Assembly: GCF_001854605.1 (NCBI RefSeq)
Contig: NZ_MKJU01000022.1
Span: 310,001-374,000 of the forward strand
DNA from: Pseudoalteromonas amylolytica
GTDB taxonomy: Bacteria > Pseudomonadota > Gammaproteobacteria > Enterobacterales > Alteromonadaceae
Direction of reading: 5' to 3'
Length of the DNA: 64,000 nucleotides
This document shows positions 44,888 through 52,963 of this stretch, one piece after another. Under the pieces are notes generated by a model. The model was not told the DNA's origin. It ran no database searches and saw only the letters and a list, made by a program, of their open reading frames with translations. The first letter of the stretch is position 1. The number at the start of each line of letters is the position of its first letter. The position numbers and the translations under genes are program-made.

Positions 44888-44901
44888 TTGATTTAGATTA
44901 A
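44888..44901 (-). promoter_or_regulatory. FNR-like site upstream of ompW
   Basis: The sequence TTGAT-N4-ATTAA matches the FNR/CRP-family consensus TTGAT-N4-ATCAA in 9 of 10 positions. It lies about 120 bp upstream of the ompW ATG. A weaker half-site is present near 44840-44853. Confidence 0.4.
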
Positions 44902-45038
44902 GTTTTTAACTGAAAATACGCTGGAGCGAAGATGTTTTTGATTGGTGTTGTCATTGTGATGACCTAAAAGTGCCATGAAATCGCAACACAATCTGGCTGT
45001 AATAGTGCAAACGTGTTTGAGTATTAAGGCTTAACAAC

Positions 45039-46220
45039 ATGGCACAGCCACTCGCTGAAATTGCAACAGCTAACCTAACCACAGTTGAGAAACTACAAAA
45101 GTTAATTCAGGCACCATCGGTGACCCCCGACGATGCCGGCACCATCACATGGCTAAGCGCCCAGTTATGCCAACATGGCTTTGAAATACTTCTTCAAGAG
45201 GAAGTAAAGGGTGTGACAAACTTCATTGCTAAACGCTATTTTTCACCGGGTCCAAGTTTGGCGTTTGCAGGTCATGTCGATGTCGTACCAGCCAATAGTA
45301 AAGGGTGGCAGGTAGCCCCTTTTAGTGGTGATATTGTTGATGGCTGTATTATTGGCCGTGGTGCTGCGGATATGAAAGGAGGCATTGCAGCTATGCTTAG
45401 TGCGGCTGAGCACCTATGTGCCCAGTCAAATGTGCAGGGTACGTTCTACTGGTTGTTAACGTCGGATGAAGAAGGAGAAGCGGAATATGGTTCAAAGCGA
45501 ATCGCTCAGTTTCTTAAGGAACATCACATTGAACTGGATGCGTGTTTAGTTGGAGAGCCAACCTCAGATAAAGTAGTAGGGGATACCATAAAAAATGGCC
45601 GTCGAGGCGCATTGTCTGGTAGGGTGCAAATAAATGGCAAAGCTGGGCACGTTGCCTATCCAGAAAATACCATTAATGCGGCCCATATAGCAGGTGAAAT
45701 TGTAAGCGCATTGACTCGGTTGGTGTGGTGGAAAGATGAGCCTGGGTCAAAAACGCACTTGCAAGTTACCGGCATCACGGTGCCAAATATCGTTGATAAC
45801 TTAGTGCCCAGCGAGTGTGAGGTCACTTTTAACATTCGTTACAGCCATGGCTATAAAAGTGACATGGTACAAGCATTGGTTGAATCGTTGTTAGAAGAGT
45901 GGAAACACCACCTGAAGTTTGTCTGGGAGCGCCCATGTGAGCCTTACTATACGGGCACAAAGGAACATAACTGTTTCTTATCGTTAACCGAAAGGGCTAT
46001 CTATCTAGTGACTGGTCGCTATCCGTCTCTGAGCACTTCTGGTGGAACTTCTGATGGTCGCTTTTTTGCTTCACCACAAACGCAGGTGATTGAATGCGGT
46101 GTGCGAAACCACTCCATTCATCAAGTTAATGAACATGTGTCTATTGCAGACTTAACTCAGATCGAGGAAATATACAAAGCTGTTTTAAAAGACTTTTTTA
46201 TCGATAGGGAAAGTTTTTAA
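45039..46220 (+). CDS. dapE: Succinyl-diaminopimelate desuccinylase
   Basis: DapE hydrolyses N-succinyl-LL-diaminopimelate in lysine and peptidoglycan precursor synthesis. The 393-aa protein has the metal and catalytic residues of the M20 family: FAGHVDVVP, IGRGAADMKGG, TSDEEGEA, VGEPTSDKVVGD, KNGRRGALSG, SGGTSDGRF and NHSIHQVNE. Length and motif set fit DapE better than ArgE or carboxypeptidase G2. Acts as a zinc-dependent dimer in the cytoplasm. The ATG follows a long untranslated stretch without strong site. The gene stands alone. Confidence 0.9.
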   Translation: MAQPLAEIATANLTTVEKLQKLIQAPSVTPDDAGTITWLSAQLCQHGFEILLQEEVKGVTNFIAKRYFSPGPSLAFAGHVDVVPANSKGWQVAPFSGDIVDGCIIGRGAADMKGGIAAMLSAAEHLCAQSNVQGTFYWLLTSDEEGEAEYGSKRIAQFLKEHHIELDACLVGEPTSDKVVGDTIKNGRRGALSGRVQINGKAGHVAYPENTINAAHIAGEIVSALTRLVWWKDEPGSKTHLQVTGITVPNIVDNLVPSECEVTFNIRYSHGYKSDMVQALVESLLEEWKHHLKFVWERPCEPYYTGTKEHNCFLSLTERAIYLVTGRYPSLSTSGGTSDGRFFASPQTQVIECGVRNHSIHQVNEHVSIADLTQIEEIYKAVLKDFFIDRESF

Positions 46221-46239
46221 AAAAATTTAGACGTGTTTA

Positions 46240-46263
46240 CTTGAAAATAAGTTTGCAGACCAT
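46240..46263 (+). promoter_or_regulatory. Sigma-32-like heat-shock promoter of ibpA
   Basis: CTTGAAA (46240-46246) is followed after 11 bp by GACCAT (46258-46263), resembling sigma-32 consensus CTTGAAA and CCCCAT. Position and gene fit a heat-shock promoter. Two mismatches in the -10 keep confidence moderate. Confidence 0.5.
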
Positions 46264-46276
46264 AAATCAGTTGTTG

Positions 46277-46395
46277 AAGACGCCGAAATGGGTCTTTAGA
46301 AATATAAGAAATTGAATTTAATGAAATAGTAGCTTTCTAGCTGGTTCCTAAGGAAGAGCAAGAAGCTAATATCGCTTAATTATGAGGATATTATT
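46277..46395 (+). promoter_or_regulatory. ROSE-like RNA thermometer in the ibpA leader
   Basis: Three stem-loops can be drawn in the leader: 46277-46296, 46330-46368 and 46371-46389. The last pairs ATCGCT (46371-46376) with AGGAT (46385-46389) over the Shine-Dalgarno, leaving one bulged G. This is the UYGCU/AGGA arrangement of ROSE elements, which melt on heating to free translation of small heat-shock genes. Known ROSE elements occur before ibpA genes of gammaproteobacteria. Confidence 0.55.
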
Positions 46396-46842
46396 ATGCG
46401 CACAGTAGACCTATCTCCACTTTACCGTTCATTTATTGGTTTTGATCATTTAGCATCGTTAATGGATGCCGCAGCTCGCACAGACAAACAAGCCACATTT
46501 CCCCCATACAACATTGAGTTGTTAGATCAAGACAAGTACCAAATTACCATGGCTGTGGCAGGCTTTAGTGAGCAAGAGCTAAGTATTGAATCTGAAAATA
46601 ACACCTTGAAAGTATCGGGAACGAAAGCACAGAAAAGTGCCCAACCAGAGCGAAAGTTCATACACCAAGGCATTGCCGAGCGCAGCTTTGAGCGTAAATT
46701 CCAGCTAGGTGACCATGTTAAGGTTATTAATGCTGAGCTAGAGCATGGACTCCTTGTGATAAATCTAGAGCGAGAAATTCCAGAAGCATTAAAGCCACGC
46801 AAAATCGAGATCGGCGCCGCTAAGCTGCTAGACAATAAATAA
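46396..46842 (+). CDS. ibpA: Small heat-shock protein of the IbpA/Hsp20 family
   Basis: A 148-aa alpha-crystallin protein. It opens MRTVDLSPLYRSFIGFDHLA like E. coli IbpA. The crystallin domain (about 36-125) has YNIELLDQDKYQITMAVAGF, IAERSFERKFQLGDHVKV and the beta-8/9 region LEHGLLVINLEREIPEALKP, but the usual C-terminal I-x-I anchoring motif reads KIEIG. It holds unfolded proteins under heat for DnaK/ClpB. GAGGA precedes the ATG by 7 nt and is part of the thermometer hairpin. Confidence 0.93.
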   Translation: MRTVDLSPLYRSFIGFDHLASLMDAAARTDKQATFPPYNIELLDQDKYQITMAVAGFSEQELSIESENNTLKVSGTKAQKSAQPERKFIHQGIAERSFERKFQLGDHVKVINAELEHGLLVINLEREIPEALKPRKIEIGAAKLLDNK

Positions 46843-46893
46843 ATATAGCGTCACAAACAGATTTCCCTGACTGTTGTTGACCATAAGTAATGT

Positions 46894-46928
46894 AATAACG
46901 CCACTCATATGAGTGGCGTTATTGTTTT
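46894..46928 (+). terminator. Perfect 30-bp palindromic terminator after ibpA
   Basis: The stem AATAACGCCACTCAT (46894-46908) pairs exactly with the following 15 bases, centred on CATATG, then GTTTT. It should stop transcription after ibpA. Confidence 0.85.
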
Positions 46929-47025
46929 AGGGGTTAGGTAATCGTTTAAAGTTGTGAGTAAACCACCATAGCAAAGCGATGAATAAATAGGATAACGCTG
47001 TTAATCTCCCAACAGTTCGATACAT

Positions 47026-47544
47026 TCATTGTTGTACAAGCTCCATCCTTAACTCTTCACTCATAGCCTTAATTCCGGCGATTTTCTGTTGTGCAAAGTC
47101 AAGTTGCTCTTTGCTGATCCCTTCGGCGCGGCCACGTGCTAATAGGGCTTCTAGGCGTTTTATTTTATCCGTGGCGGCGTCGATATATTGTTGTTTTAAC
47201 TGTCGCTCTTGAGTTTCAGCAAATGCTTGATACTGCTCATGATCATTTAAATCCCCTTGATATGACGGTGCATGTGTCGGCTCGGCGATAGGGGGAATAT
47301 ACACTTCAATAACCTCTTCACGTGGCTTATCGATATTTTTGTACTGGCTCTCGGTTGTGGGGCGAGCAACTGGGTTATGTGAAATGTGCAGAGTCTTGGT
47401 TGAAGACTCTGCGGTCGCAGGTTTATTCGTATTGCTAGCATGTTGTGTGCTAGCTGCTGGCGATTCAGACGGGTAATTGACCCATACCATTAGCCCTGCA
47501 AGTACTGCACAACCTATGACAAGCCAAATACGATATTTCTTCAT
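47026..47544 (-). CDS. Membrane-anchored periplasmic coiled-coil protein
   Basis: A 172-aa protein with an N-terminal helix (about 7-23), a Ser/Thr/Pro-rich linker (about 25-95), and a helical C-terminal half (about 100-172) with charged heptads (QERQLKQQYIDAATDKIKRL). It ends the three-gene phospholipase operon and its ATG overlaps the stop of the foldase-like gene by 4 bp. An inner-membrane helper for the secreted enzyme is a fair inference. The layout resembles a lipase foldase anchor, but the length is about half and no family match is visible. Confidence 0.65.
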   Translation of the reverse strand: MKKYRIWLVIGCAVLAGLMVWVNYPSESPAASTQHASNTNKPATAESSTKTLHISHNPVARPTTESQYKNIDKPREEVIEVYIPPIAEPTHAPSYQGDLNDHEQYQAFAETQERQLKQQYIDAATDKIKRLEALLARGRAEGISKEQLDFAQQKIAGIKAMSEELRMELVQQ

Positions 47545-48725
47545 AGCATCGCCTTGTTTTGCTTAAGCCACTGCGCTCTTAACTCTGCATATTCAGCTTT
47601 TGCCAGATTGTCGGTTAAGGCGATTTTTGCTTGGTATTTCACTGTTTCACTATCTGCTTGATAGTATGCGTAATGGCGCTTGAGAGTGACTGCAATAAGC
47701 CATTCCCCGTTTGGGGTTCTTACAGGTCTAGATAGCTTTTCTGGGAGCAGGCTAAAGACTAATTGCTCAGCCCATGAATTTTGCTTTTGGCGTTTTACCA
47801 CCCCTTGTGATTGCGCGAAAAGGTCTTGTAGTTTGAACTGAGTTAATGCCTGTGAAAATGAGTAATTTATGGCATAGTCATAGAACTTCGAGGCCATGTC
47901 TCTATCTGGAAAAAGTACAGCTTGGGCGTTAACCTGCGCAATGTATTTAAAGTCATCTTTATTGGCTTTAAAGTAATTATCAATGTGCTGTTGTGTGATT
48001 TTGTTTTGTAGCTGCTCAACATAGTCGCTGTGCTCACCATGCATGCTGTGCAGCACACCGAAGTAGTTAAGCATCACGGGTCGTAACAGTTCTGCTTTTG
48101 CTATTTCTAGAAGTCGCTGTTTTGATAGCCCAAGCTTTTGCAACTTATCGCTTAACGAATGCAGTGTTAGATTAAAGCGTCGATGTTCAGCGATGAGAGA
48201 TTTAAACAGATCAATGTCCCCTTGGTGGAGCTTATAGCGGTTTTGCATTGATTGCTCATTCATGAGCGTCGCCAGCGTCAATGGCGCACCTACTAAATGT
48301 GTTAAGTCAATCCGTTCAAGGCGTGCTAGTTGTGGCTCAGAGTAGGTGTTATCGCTTGGGTAATCAGGTAAGTTCTGAGATAACCAGCTGGTGGTGTAGG
48401 GAGCAAAAGATTTGCCATCAAGTGGCAAGGTATCAGGCAGGTTAAACTCGCTTTTTAACAGTACCAAAGCAAAGCGTCGTGCATGATAGTCAGTGCTAAA
48501 ACCAATCGCAGATTGTTTATGTAATATGGTTGGTTGGCGCAGTTTTGCTTGAGCTAATAAAAAGGCATTTTCAAACAGACGCTCTTTTGCCTGCTTCACG
48601 GACAAACTAGGCTGCTTCTTTTGTAAAACCTTGTGCACTAATTTTATTTCAGACTGACTAAAGCTGTGTTGTGCAAACAATGGCAGGCTCAATAAGCCCG
48701 CCAGTAATAAAACCAAAATATGCAT
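47541..48725 (-). CDS. Periplasmic PpiC-like peptidyl-prolyl isomerase/foldase
   Basis: A 394-aa exported protein with signal peptide (MHILVLLLAGLLSLPLFAQH). Helical N-terminal half; then a C-terminal region resembling a parvulin PpiC domain (HIDNYFKANKDDFKYIAQVNA at about 240, VFSLLPEKLSRPVRTPNGEW). Key parvulin histidines are not obvious, so catalysis is uncertain; it may be a chaperone only. It shares a base (TAATG) with the stop of the phospholipase-like gene, suggesting it serves that secreted enzyme. Confidence 0.6.
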   Translation of the reverse strand: MHILVLLLAGLLSLPLFAQHSFSQSEIKLVHKVLQKKQPSLSVKQAKERLFENAFLLAQAKLRQPTILHKQSAIGFSTDYHARRFALVLLKSEFNLPDTLPLDGKSFAPYTTSWLSQNLPDYPSDNTYSEPQLARLERIDLTHLVGAPLTLATLMNEQSMQNRYKLHQGDIDLFKSLIAEHRRFNLTLHSLSDKLQKLGLSKQRLLEIAKAELLRPVMLNYFGVLHSMHGEHSDYVEQLQNKITQQHIDNYFKANKDDFKYIAQVNAQAVLFPDRDMASKFYDYAINYSFSQALTQFKLQDLFAQSQGVVKRQKQNSWAEQLVFSLLPEKLSRPVRTPNGEWLIAVTLKRHYAYYQADSETVKYQAKIALTDNLAKAEYAELRAQWLKQNKAML

Positions 48726-49735
48726 TAACGCGCCACCATAGCGTGATTAAGTAAATGTACAACCATGGCAATGGCATGCGGGATCACCAGCTTGGCGGTG
48801 TTTAAACGGTCATAGTGGTCTTTTGAGTTAAGTACGATACCGCCTTGTGCGTAAGAAAAAGCACCACCTTGTGTTAAAAGTGGACGAATATCTTGGCTGT
48901 TTGTTGCAAGTGGATCAAAGCTTTCAAGTGCATCTTGCACTAGCTGCATGTTGTTTAGATTCTCCTGATCGTAATAGTCTTTCACCCAAGACTCCCAGCT
49001 TGCGTGGTTTAAATCGGAAGTTGTCCAAGTGTGGTGAGGTTGCAACAGATCAGTGGTATGGAATACAAACCCAAGTAACTGAGGGTTACCACTTTGTAGA
49101 TATTTTTGATACCAATACTGACCTAGATTATCGATAGGCTGAAAAGGCATTTCTTCAAAGTCATCATACATGCTGTAGTTTGACTGGCTGTCGATACGGT
49201 AGTTAGCTTCAGTAATACCATAGCTGTTGTAACGCGTATCATCGGCGCGGAACCAACCTGTTTCGCCACCATGACCGTCGTCTAAGTAGTCACCTTTTAA
49301 CCACGTCGCAGCCATGGAGTCAACGCTGCCCCAAACGGTCAATTCTTGGTAGTTATAACCGCCAAAATCATTACCATGTATATCTGCACCTTGAGTATGA
49401 TTTTGAAAGTGCCAGTAGCTGGTATATTTTACAATGCTTTCAGCCGCTCCCCACAACGGTGCTTGTACACAATCTCCTGTGATTGCCCCACAAAAAAAAG
49501 TATCTTCAAAGTCATCAACATCGTAAGCAGCTTGTCCGAGTAGTTGAGCTAGTGCCGAAACACTCATATTGTTTGCCGCTGCGTAGTTCGCAAGTTTTTG
49601 ATATTGGGTGGTTGATGGGTTTTGCGCCATGTAGTTTACAGCGTCGATCACGATTCGTTTATGTGTTTCTTGACTAAAGGCATGAACATTAAGTGTTGCT
49701 GCACCAAGCGCCGCGCAGAGTATTATTTTTTTCAT
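48725..49735 (-). CDS. Secreted zinc-dependent phospholipase C / S1-P1-like enzyme
   Basis: A 336-aa secreted enzyme. The signal peptide (MKKIILCAALGAATLNVHA) is followed by FSQETHKRI with His25, then YWHFQNH (about 108-113), VFHTTDLLQPHHTW (His226, Asp229, His234/235) and NHASWESW (His244, Glu248). This histidine/aspartate spacing is that of the trinuclear zinc fold shared by bacterial phospholipase C and S1/P1 nuclease; the enzyme class cannot be chosen by eye. ATG 49735 follows AAGGATAATT; the frame extends to 49792. It heads a tightly coupled operon with the foldase-like gene. Confidence 0.78.
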   Translation of the reverse strand: MKKIILCAALGAATLNVHAFSQETHKRIVIDAVNYMAQNPSTTQYQKLANYAAANNMSVSALAQLLGQAAYDVDDFEDTFFCGAITGDCVQAPLWGAAESIVKYTSYWHFQNHTQGADIHGNDFGGYNYQELTVWGSVDSMAATWLKGDYLDDGHGGETGWFRADDTRYNSYGITEANYRIDSQSNYSMYDDFEEMPFQPIDNLGQYWYQKYLQSGNPQLLGFVFHTTDLLQPHHTWTTSDLNHASWESWVKDYYDQENLNNMQLVQDALESFDPLATNSQDIRPLLTQGGAFSYAQGGIVLNSKDHYDRLNTAKLVIPHAIAMVVHLLNHAMVAR

Positions 49736-49939
49736 AATTATCCTTAGGTAAAGTAATAACTCTAGTTCGAAGTGCGATATTTGACATCTCAATTGTTACT
49801 TTTTGATTTCATTTTGGTTAATTTTTGGCTTTTGTGGTTTGTATAAGATGAAAACTGTGATTGTTGATAACGGTTAGGTCGGGTATCATTAGGCAACAAT
49901 TTCGGCACAAACTATATAAATAAAAAAGCATGCCCAAAT

Positions 49940-50761
49940 ATGATTAACAATATAAAAATATTACTGCTTCTATTGTTTTGCGCGCCTATGGCGAGTAATG
50001 CACAGCAAGAGTATGAACAAAGTGATGAGCTATATTGGCAGCTCAGCTTAGGCGCGTTCTGGGTTGATTTAACATTACCAAAGCTTAAAGGTGCTAAATC
50101 AACATTTAATGGTCTAAGTATTCTTGCAGATGCCCGGGTGGAGTATAAAAACTTTTATCTTCGCGTTGACTCAGGCGATTTCTTCGGTGGCGCAGACATT
50201 GGTTATCAATTATGGACCAATGGTCATGAAGGCATCGATATTATCTATGGTAATTACCGTTTGAGTTTTTCTCAAAGCGGCTACGTTGATGATGATCCTC
50301 CCGTCCGTGAACTTCGAGGTATCAAAGAACGTCATCAAGATCAATCTTTTGGTCTTGCCTATTATCGCACTGTTGGCGCATATAGTGCCGTGGTTGAAGT
50401 CGTGTATGACGCCTTTGGTGGCAGTAATGGCTGGGTAATTCATGGTGAGGCCACACGCAATTTTGAGTTACGCAACTGGGATGTATGGTTCAACTTTGGT
50501 GCAAACTACTATTCCGGTAATTTTATCGACTATTTCTACGGGGTTGATATTGATGAACAATCAATTCACTTACCCGCTTTTCAGGTGAATGGAGCTTCAT
50601 CGGTGTTTACACAAGTTCAGGCAAATTATCCAATTGCAGTTGATTGGGTGTTTAGTGCTGGGGCATCAATACTTGTTGGTTCTTCAAACGTGACAAAAAG
50701 TCCTTTGGTTGAGTCTCGTCATGCAAGTGCTGTCTTTGCCGGAGTGAAATATGTATTTTAG
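49940..50761 (+). CDS. MipA/OmpV-family outer-membrane protein
   Basis: A 273-aa outer-membrane beta-barrel with signal peptide (MINNIKILLLLLFCAPMASN). The repeated aromatic strands and final VKYVF fit MipA/OmpV. Members bind the murein lytic machinery (MipA) or act as membrane porins; function here is unknown. It overlaps the DUF3019 gene by 11 bp, a common pair in Shewanella and Pseudoalteromonas relatives. Confidence 0.82.
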   Translation: MINNIKILLLLLFCAPMASNAQQEYEQSDELYWQLSLGAFWVDLTLPKLKGAKSTFNGLSILADARVEYKNFYLRVDSGDFFGGADIGYQLWTNGHEGIDIIYGNYRLSFSQSGYVDDDPPVRELRGIKERHQDQSFGLAYYRTVGAYSAVVEVVYDAFGGSNGWVIHGEATRNFELRNWDVWFNFGANYYSGNFIDYFYGVDIDEQSIHLPAFQVNGASSVFTQVQANYPIAVDWVFSAGASILVGSSNVTKSPLVESRHASAVFAGVKYVF

Positions 50762-51155
50762 ACTCATTTCAGCTAAGTATTTGCTAGGAGCAATTTTAGG
50801 AGTCATCGCATTTGACAGCTATGGTGCAGAGCATGCGCCGAGCGAAATTTTACATGCGACTCCGAACAAGTGCGTTGCACTTAACCAAGGAAGAACCTGC
50901 TATGCGGATGTGAAGTTTAAGGTGAATACCCCCACAACAGGGGATTATTGTATTCGCGAGGGCTACTCAAAGAAAATTTTACAGTGTTGGGCAAACACTA
51001 AATCATTTACCTATACCTTGAGTTTTGGTTCGGCGCAAAGTCTGAGCTATGAGCTAATTTCGCAAGCCCAGCGAGATGTATTGGCGGTGACGACAATAGA
51101 GGTTAATTGGGTTCACAAAGTACAAACCAAAAAGCGTCGCTGGCGTTTGTTTTAA
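50751..51155 (+). CDS. DUF3019-family exported protein
   Basis: A 134-aa protein with a signal peptide (MYFRLISAKYLLGAILGVIA). The body has HATPNKCVALNQGRTCYADV, the DUF3019 signature with paired cysteines, and LQCWANTKSF. Function unknown. The ATG follows GGAGTG inside the end of the MipA gene. In relatives this pair often sits beside a two-component system, which I do not see here. Confidence 0.8.
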   Translation: MYFRLISAKYLLGAILGVIAFDSYGAEHAPSEILHATPNKCVALNQGRTCYADVKFKVNTPTTGDYCIREGYSKKILQCWANTKSFTYTLSFGSAQSLSYELISQAQRDVLAVTTIEVNWVHKVQTKKRRWRLF

Positions 51156-51158
51156 ATT

Positions 51159-51182
51159 AAAAAGCCCCAACGGGCTTTTTAA
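51159..51182. terminator. Bidirectional terminator between DUF3019 and lipoprotein genes
   Basis: AAAAAGCCC pairs with GGGCTTTTT over a 4-base loop, with A-rich and T-rich flanks on both strands. It overlaps the stop codon of the convergent lipoprotein gene. Confidence 0.9.
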
Positions 51183-51685
51183 TTGCACTGCTCCACTAAG
51201 CCTCTCAAGTGCTCACCTATGTTTTGGCTCTGAGTTTGCCCATCTAGCAGTAGTTCGTGTGCTTGCTGTTGCAAATCTTGGAGTTCATACGTGCTCAATA
51301 ATGTACGCAGATAACTGAGTGTATCAACACCTTGGCGCAGTAGGTTTGGAATACTCTCAAGATTTACCTCCTGCTCAGTTAAATTCTCAATAGTGTTAAT
51401 AAGGTCAGCAAGGTTAGCACTGTCTTGTAGCGCTCCTTCAACAGCGATCAGGGAGCCCATAGGATCCATTTCTAACTGTTTGGCGACACAAGCTGCAACA
51501 GAGCCTTTTTCGGCGCTTGCTGAAAATGTATTTAAACCTTGTTGTCGAATACCTTCAACTGCTCGTTGCAATTCTTGATGTTGGGCCAAGTATTGTTGTT
51601 CGACAGCGACTTTTGAGTTTTCAAAAAGGTCGCAACCGCTCAGCGATAAACACCAAAGTGTGCAGATAAAAAATGGCTTTTGCAT
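51179..51685 (-). CDS. Predicted lipoprotein, helical
   Basis: A 168-aa protein with a lipobox LSLSGC (Cys18), so it is likely anchored to a membrane by its acylated cysteine. The rest is helical and acidic (VEQQYLAQHQELQRAVEGIR, LTEQEVNLESIPNLL). No family is recognised. It may be co-transcribed with nothing else; the next upstream gene lies 56 bp away on the same strand. Confidence 0.7.
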   Translation of the reverse strand: MQKPFFICTLWCLSLSGCDLFENSKVAVEQQYLAQHQELQRAVEGIRQQGLNTFSASAEKGSVAACVAKQLEMDPMGSLIAVEGALQDSANLADLINTIENLTEQEVNLESIPNLLRQGVDTLSYLRTLLSTYELQDLQQQAHELLLDGQTQSQNIGEHLRGLVEQCN

Positions 51686-51741
51686 ACGTACACCTTAAAA
51701 ATTTATTTATTCAAGTGTACGTATGGCGAACGGGAATGTCA

Positions 51742-52221
51742 TTAGATGGTAGACGCTTGTTGCTGTTTTTGCAGTTTAAACTCATGTAAGCAAACAACAT
51801 TACTTGAGCCAAATATGGCACTTCTAATAATGTTGGCAAAAATGTGCAGCACTTTGCGCCATGCATTTCTCAGCGCCAGAGTAAATTGCGCGCCCAAGTG
51901 AAGCTGTAGCGTCGTGATCATGGCATTACACAGCACAGTAATATCTCTTTCTGAGGGGTTTAATAACATAAATCTTGGAGCATGCAATTGTATAAAGTTT
52001 GCGAGTTGCTCTTGTTGGGGCAGCAAATACAGTGCTTCTTGAATAAACTTACAGGCTCTTTGCTCGATGTTAATAATATGCTCGTTGTTGTTTGGTAACT
52101 TAAGTTGAACATCGTAACGATTCAACTGCGTACGCAGACTCACACAAAAGCAGTGAAAGTTGGGCTGAAGTGTCGCAAAGGATTGCGTTAACAGCTGGTA
52201 TTGATAGGGAGAAATACTCAT
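51742..52221 (-). CDS. Globin-like protein (divergent)
   Basis: A 159-aa helical protein. The segment LHAPRFMLLNPSERDITVLC followed by TLQLHLGAQFTLALRNAWRKVLHIFANIIRSA resembles the F-to-H helices of a bacterial globin, with the histidine of LHAPRF at the expected proximal position. The N-terminal half (SFATLQPNFHCFC) is only weakly globin-like. It may bind haem, or be a sensor or remnant globin. Upstream promoter region is the 400-bp gap that follows. Confidence 0.45.
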   Translation of the reverse strand: MSISPYQYQLLTQSFATLQPNFHCFCVSLRTQLNRYDVQLKLPNNNEHIINIEQRACKFIQEALYLLPQQEQLANFIQLHAPRFMLLNPSERDITVLCNAMITTLQLHLGAQFTLALRNAWRKVLHIFANIIRSAIFGSSNVVCLHEFKLQKQQQASTI

Positions 52222-52560
52222 AATCGCCTCGTCGTCGATTAAGAGCGCATCCGTTTGCTCGAACTAAAATTACACAAGCAAAATGTTTACTTGTTACTAG
52301 ATTACAGTCTGGGTAAGGTTGTCAGTCTGATTTATTAATTATAGTGCGAATATGAAAGGATGCGAGATGTTTGAAAAGATTGTACGAAAAAGCTCCGCTT
52401 TGTAAGAAAAATCTTACAAGCTAACCGCGTGGTAAAGCACGGTATTTACTCCATCACAGCAACAATTTTTTGTTTGTTATAGCACTAGGTATCGTGGGTG
52501 ATGATATTTGACCATGCTCAGGCTATATTGCGATAAGTGCTGATTTATTTGAGTCTAAGG
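52222..52560. other. Intergenic region before the tRNA-fMet promoter
   Basis: No gene is visible. The gap contains an inverted repeat at 52400-52419 (TTGTAAGA, four bases, TCTTACAA) with no U-tract, and the promoter region of the globin-like gene. Confidence 0.5.
52400..52419. repeat. 20-bp inverted repeat
   Basis: Perfect 8-bp arms with a 4-base A spacer. Position upstream of the tRNA promoter suggests an operator or a weak terminator for the leftward gene. No regulator is assigned. Confidence 0.35.
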
Positions 52561-52589
52561 TTGCTTATTAATGGAACTGTCCTTATAAT
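52561..52589 (+). promoter_or_regulatory. Sigma-70 promoter of the tRNA-rimP-nusA operon
   Basis: TTGCTT (52561-52566) and TATAAT (52584-52589) are separated by 17 bp. The bases after the -10 are GC-rich (CAGCGC), a discriminator often seen in stringently controlled stable-RNA promoters. Confidence 0.75.
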
Positions 52590-52625
52590 ACAGCGCATAT
52601 TTTGCAGTGCTTGCACTGCTGTTGG

Positions 52626-52702
<77 letters not shown>

Positions 52703-52842
52703 AATCTGGAATAATTTATATTCCTGTATGGTGTCGCGCATTCTCTGTAATGCGCGTTTTGCGTTTAAGCGTCTGCTTAATTTGGCTGCCGCCTTGCGCA
52801 ACCAAGCAAGGCCTTTGGCCACACAGTTTTGCTTTAGGTGTG

Positions 52843-52865
52843 ACGCCCCGCTTGGTTCGGGGCGT
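52843..52865 (+). terminator. Hairpin downstream of tRNA-fMet
   Basis: A perfect 8-bp stem ACGCCCCG with CGGGGCGT and a 7-base loop, followed by TGTTGT. It could end the tRNA transcript or be processed from the operon messenger. Confidence 0.6.
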
Positions 52866-52925
52866 TGTTGTATCTGCGGCTTTGGTTGCTGACCCAAGCT
52901 TTGATCTGAAGCAGCTAAGTTATTG

Positions 52926-52944
52926 GGGCTAAGGCCCTTTTTTT
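52926..52944 (+). terminator. Weak terminator just before rimP
   Basis: A 4-bp stem (GGGC with GCCC) is followed by seven T residues. It lies 20 bp before the rimP start and may attenuate read-through. Confidence 0.5.
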
Positions 52945-52963
52945 GTTTGTATGGAGGAATTTT

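Noticed and set aside
47026..47544. Lipase-specific foldase (LipB/Lif family)
   Set aside because: The anchored, Pro/Ser-rich layout is similar but the protein is about half the length and no RxxFDY motif is seen.
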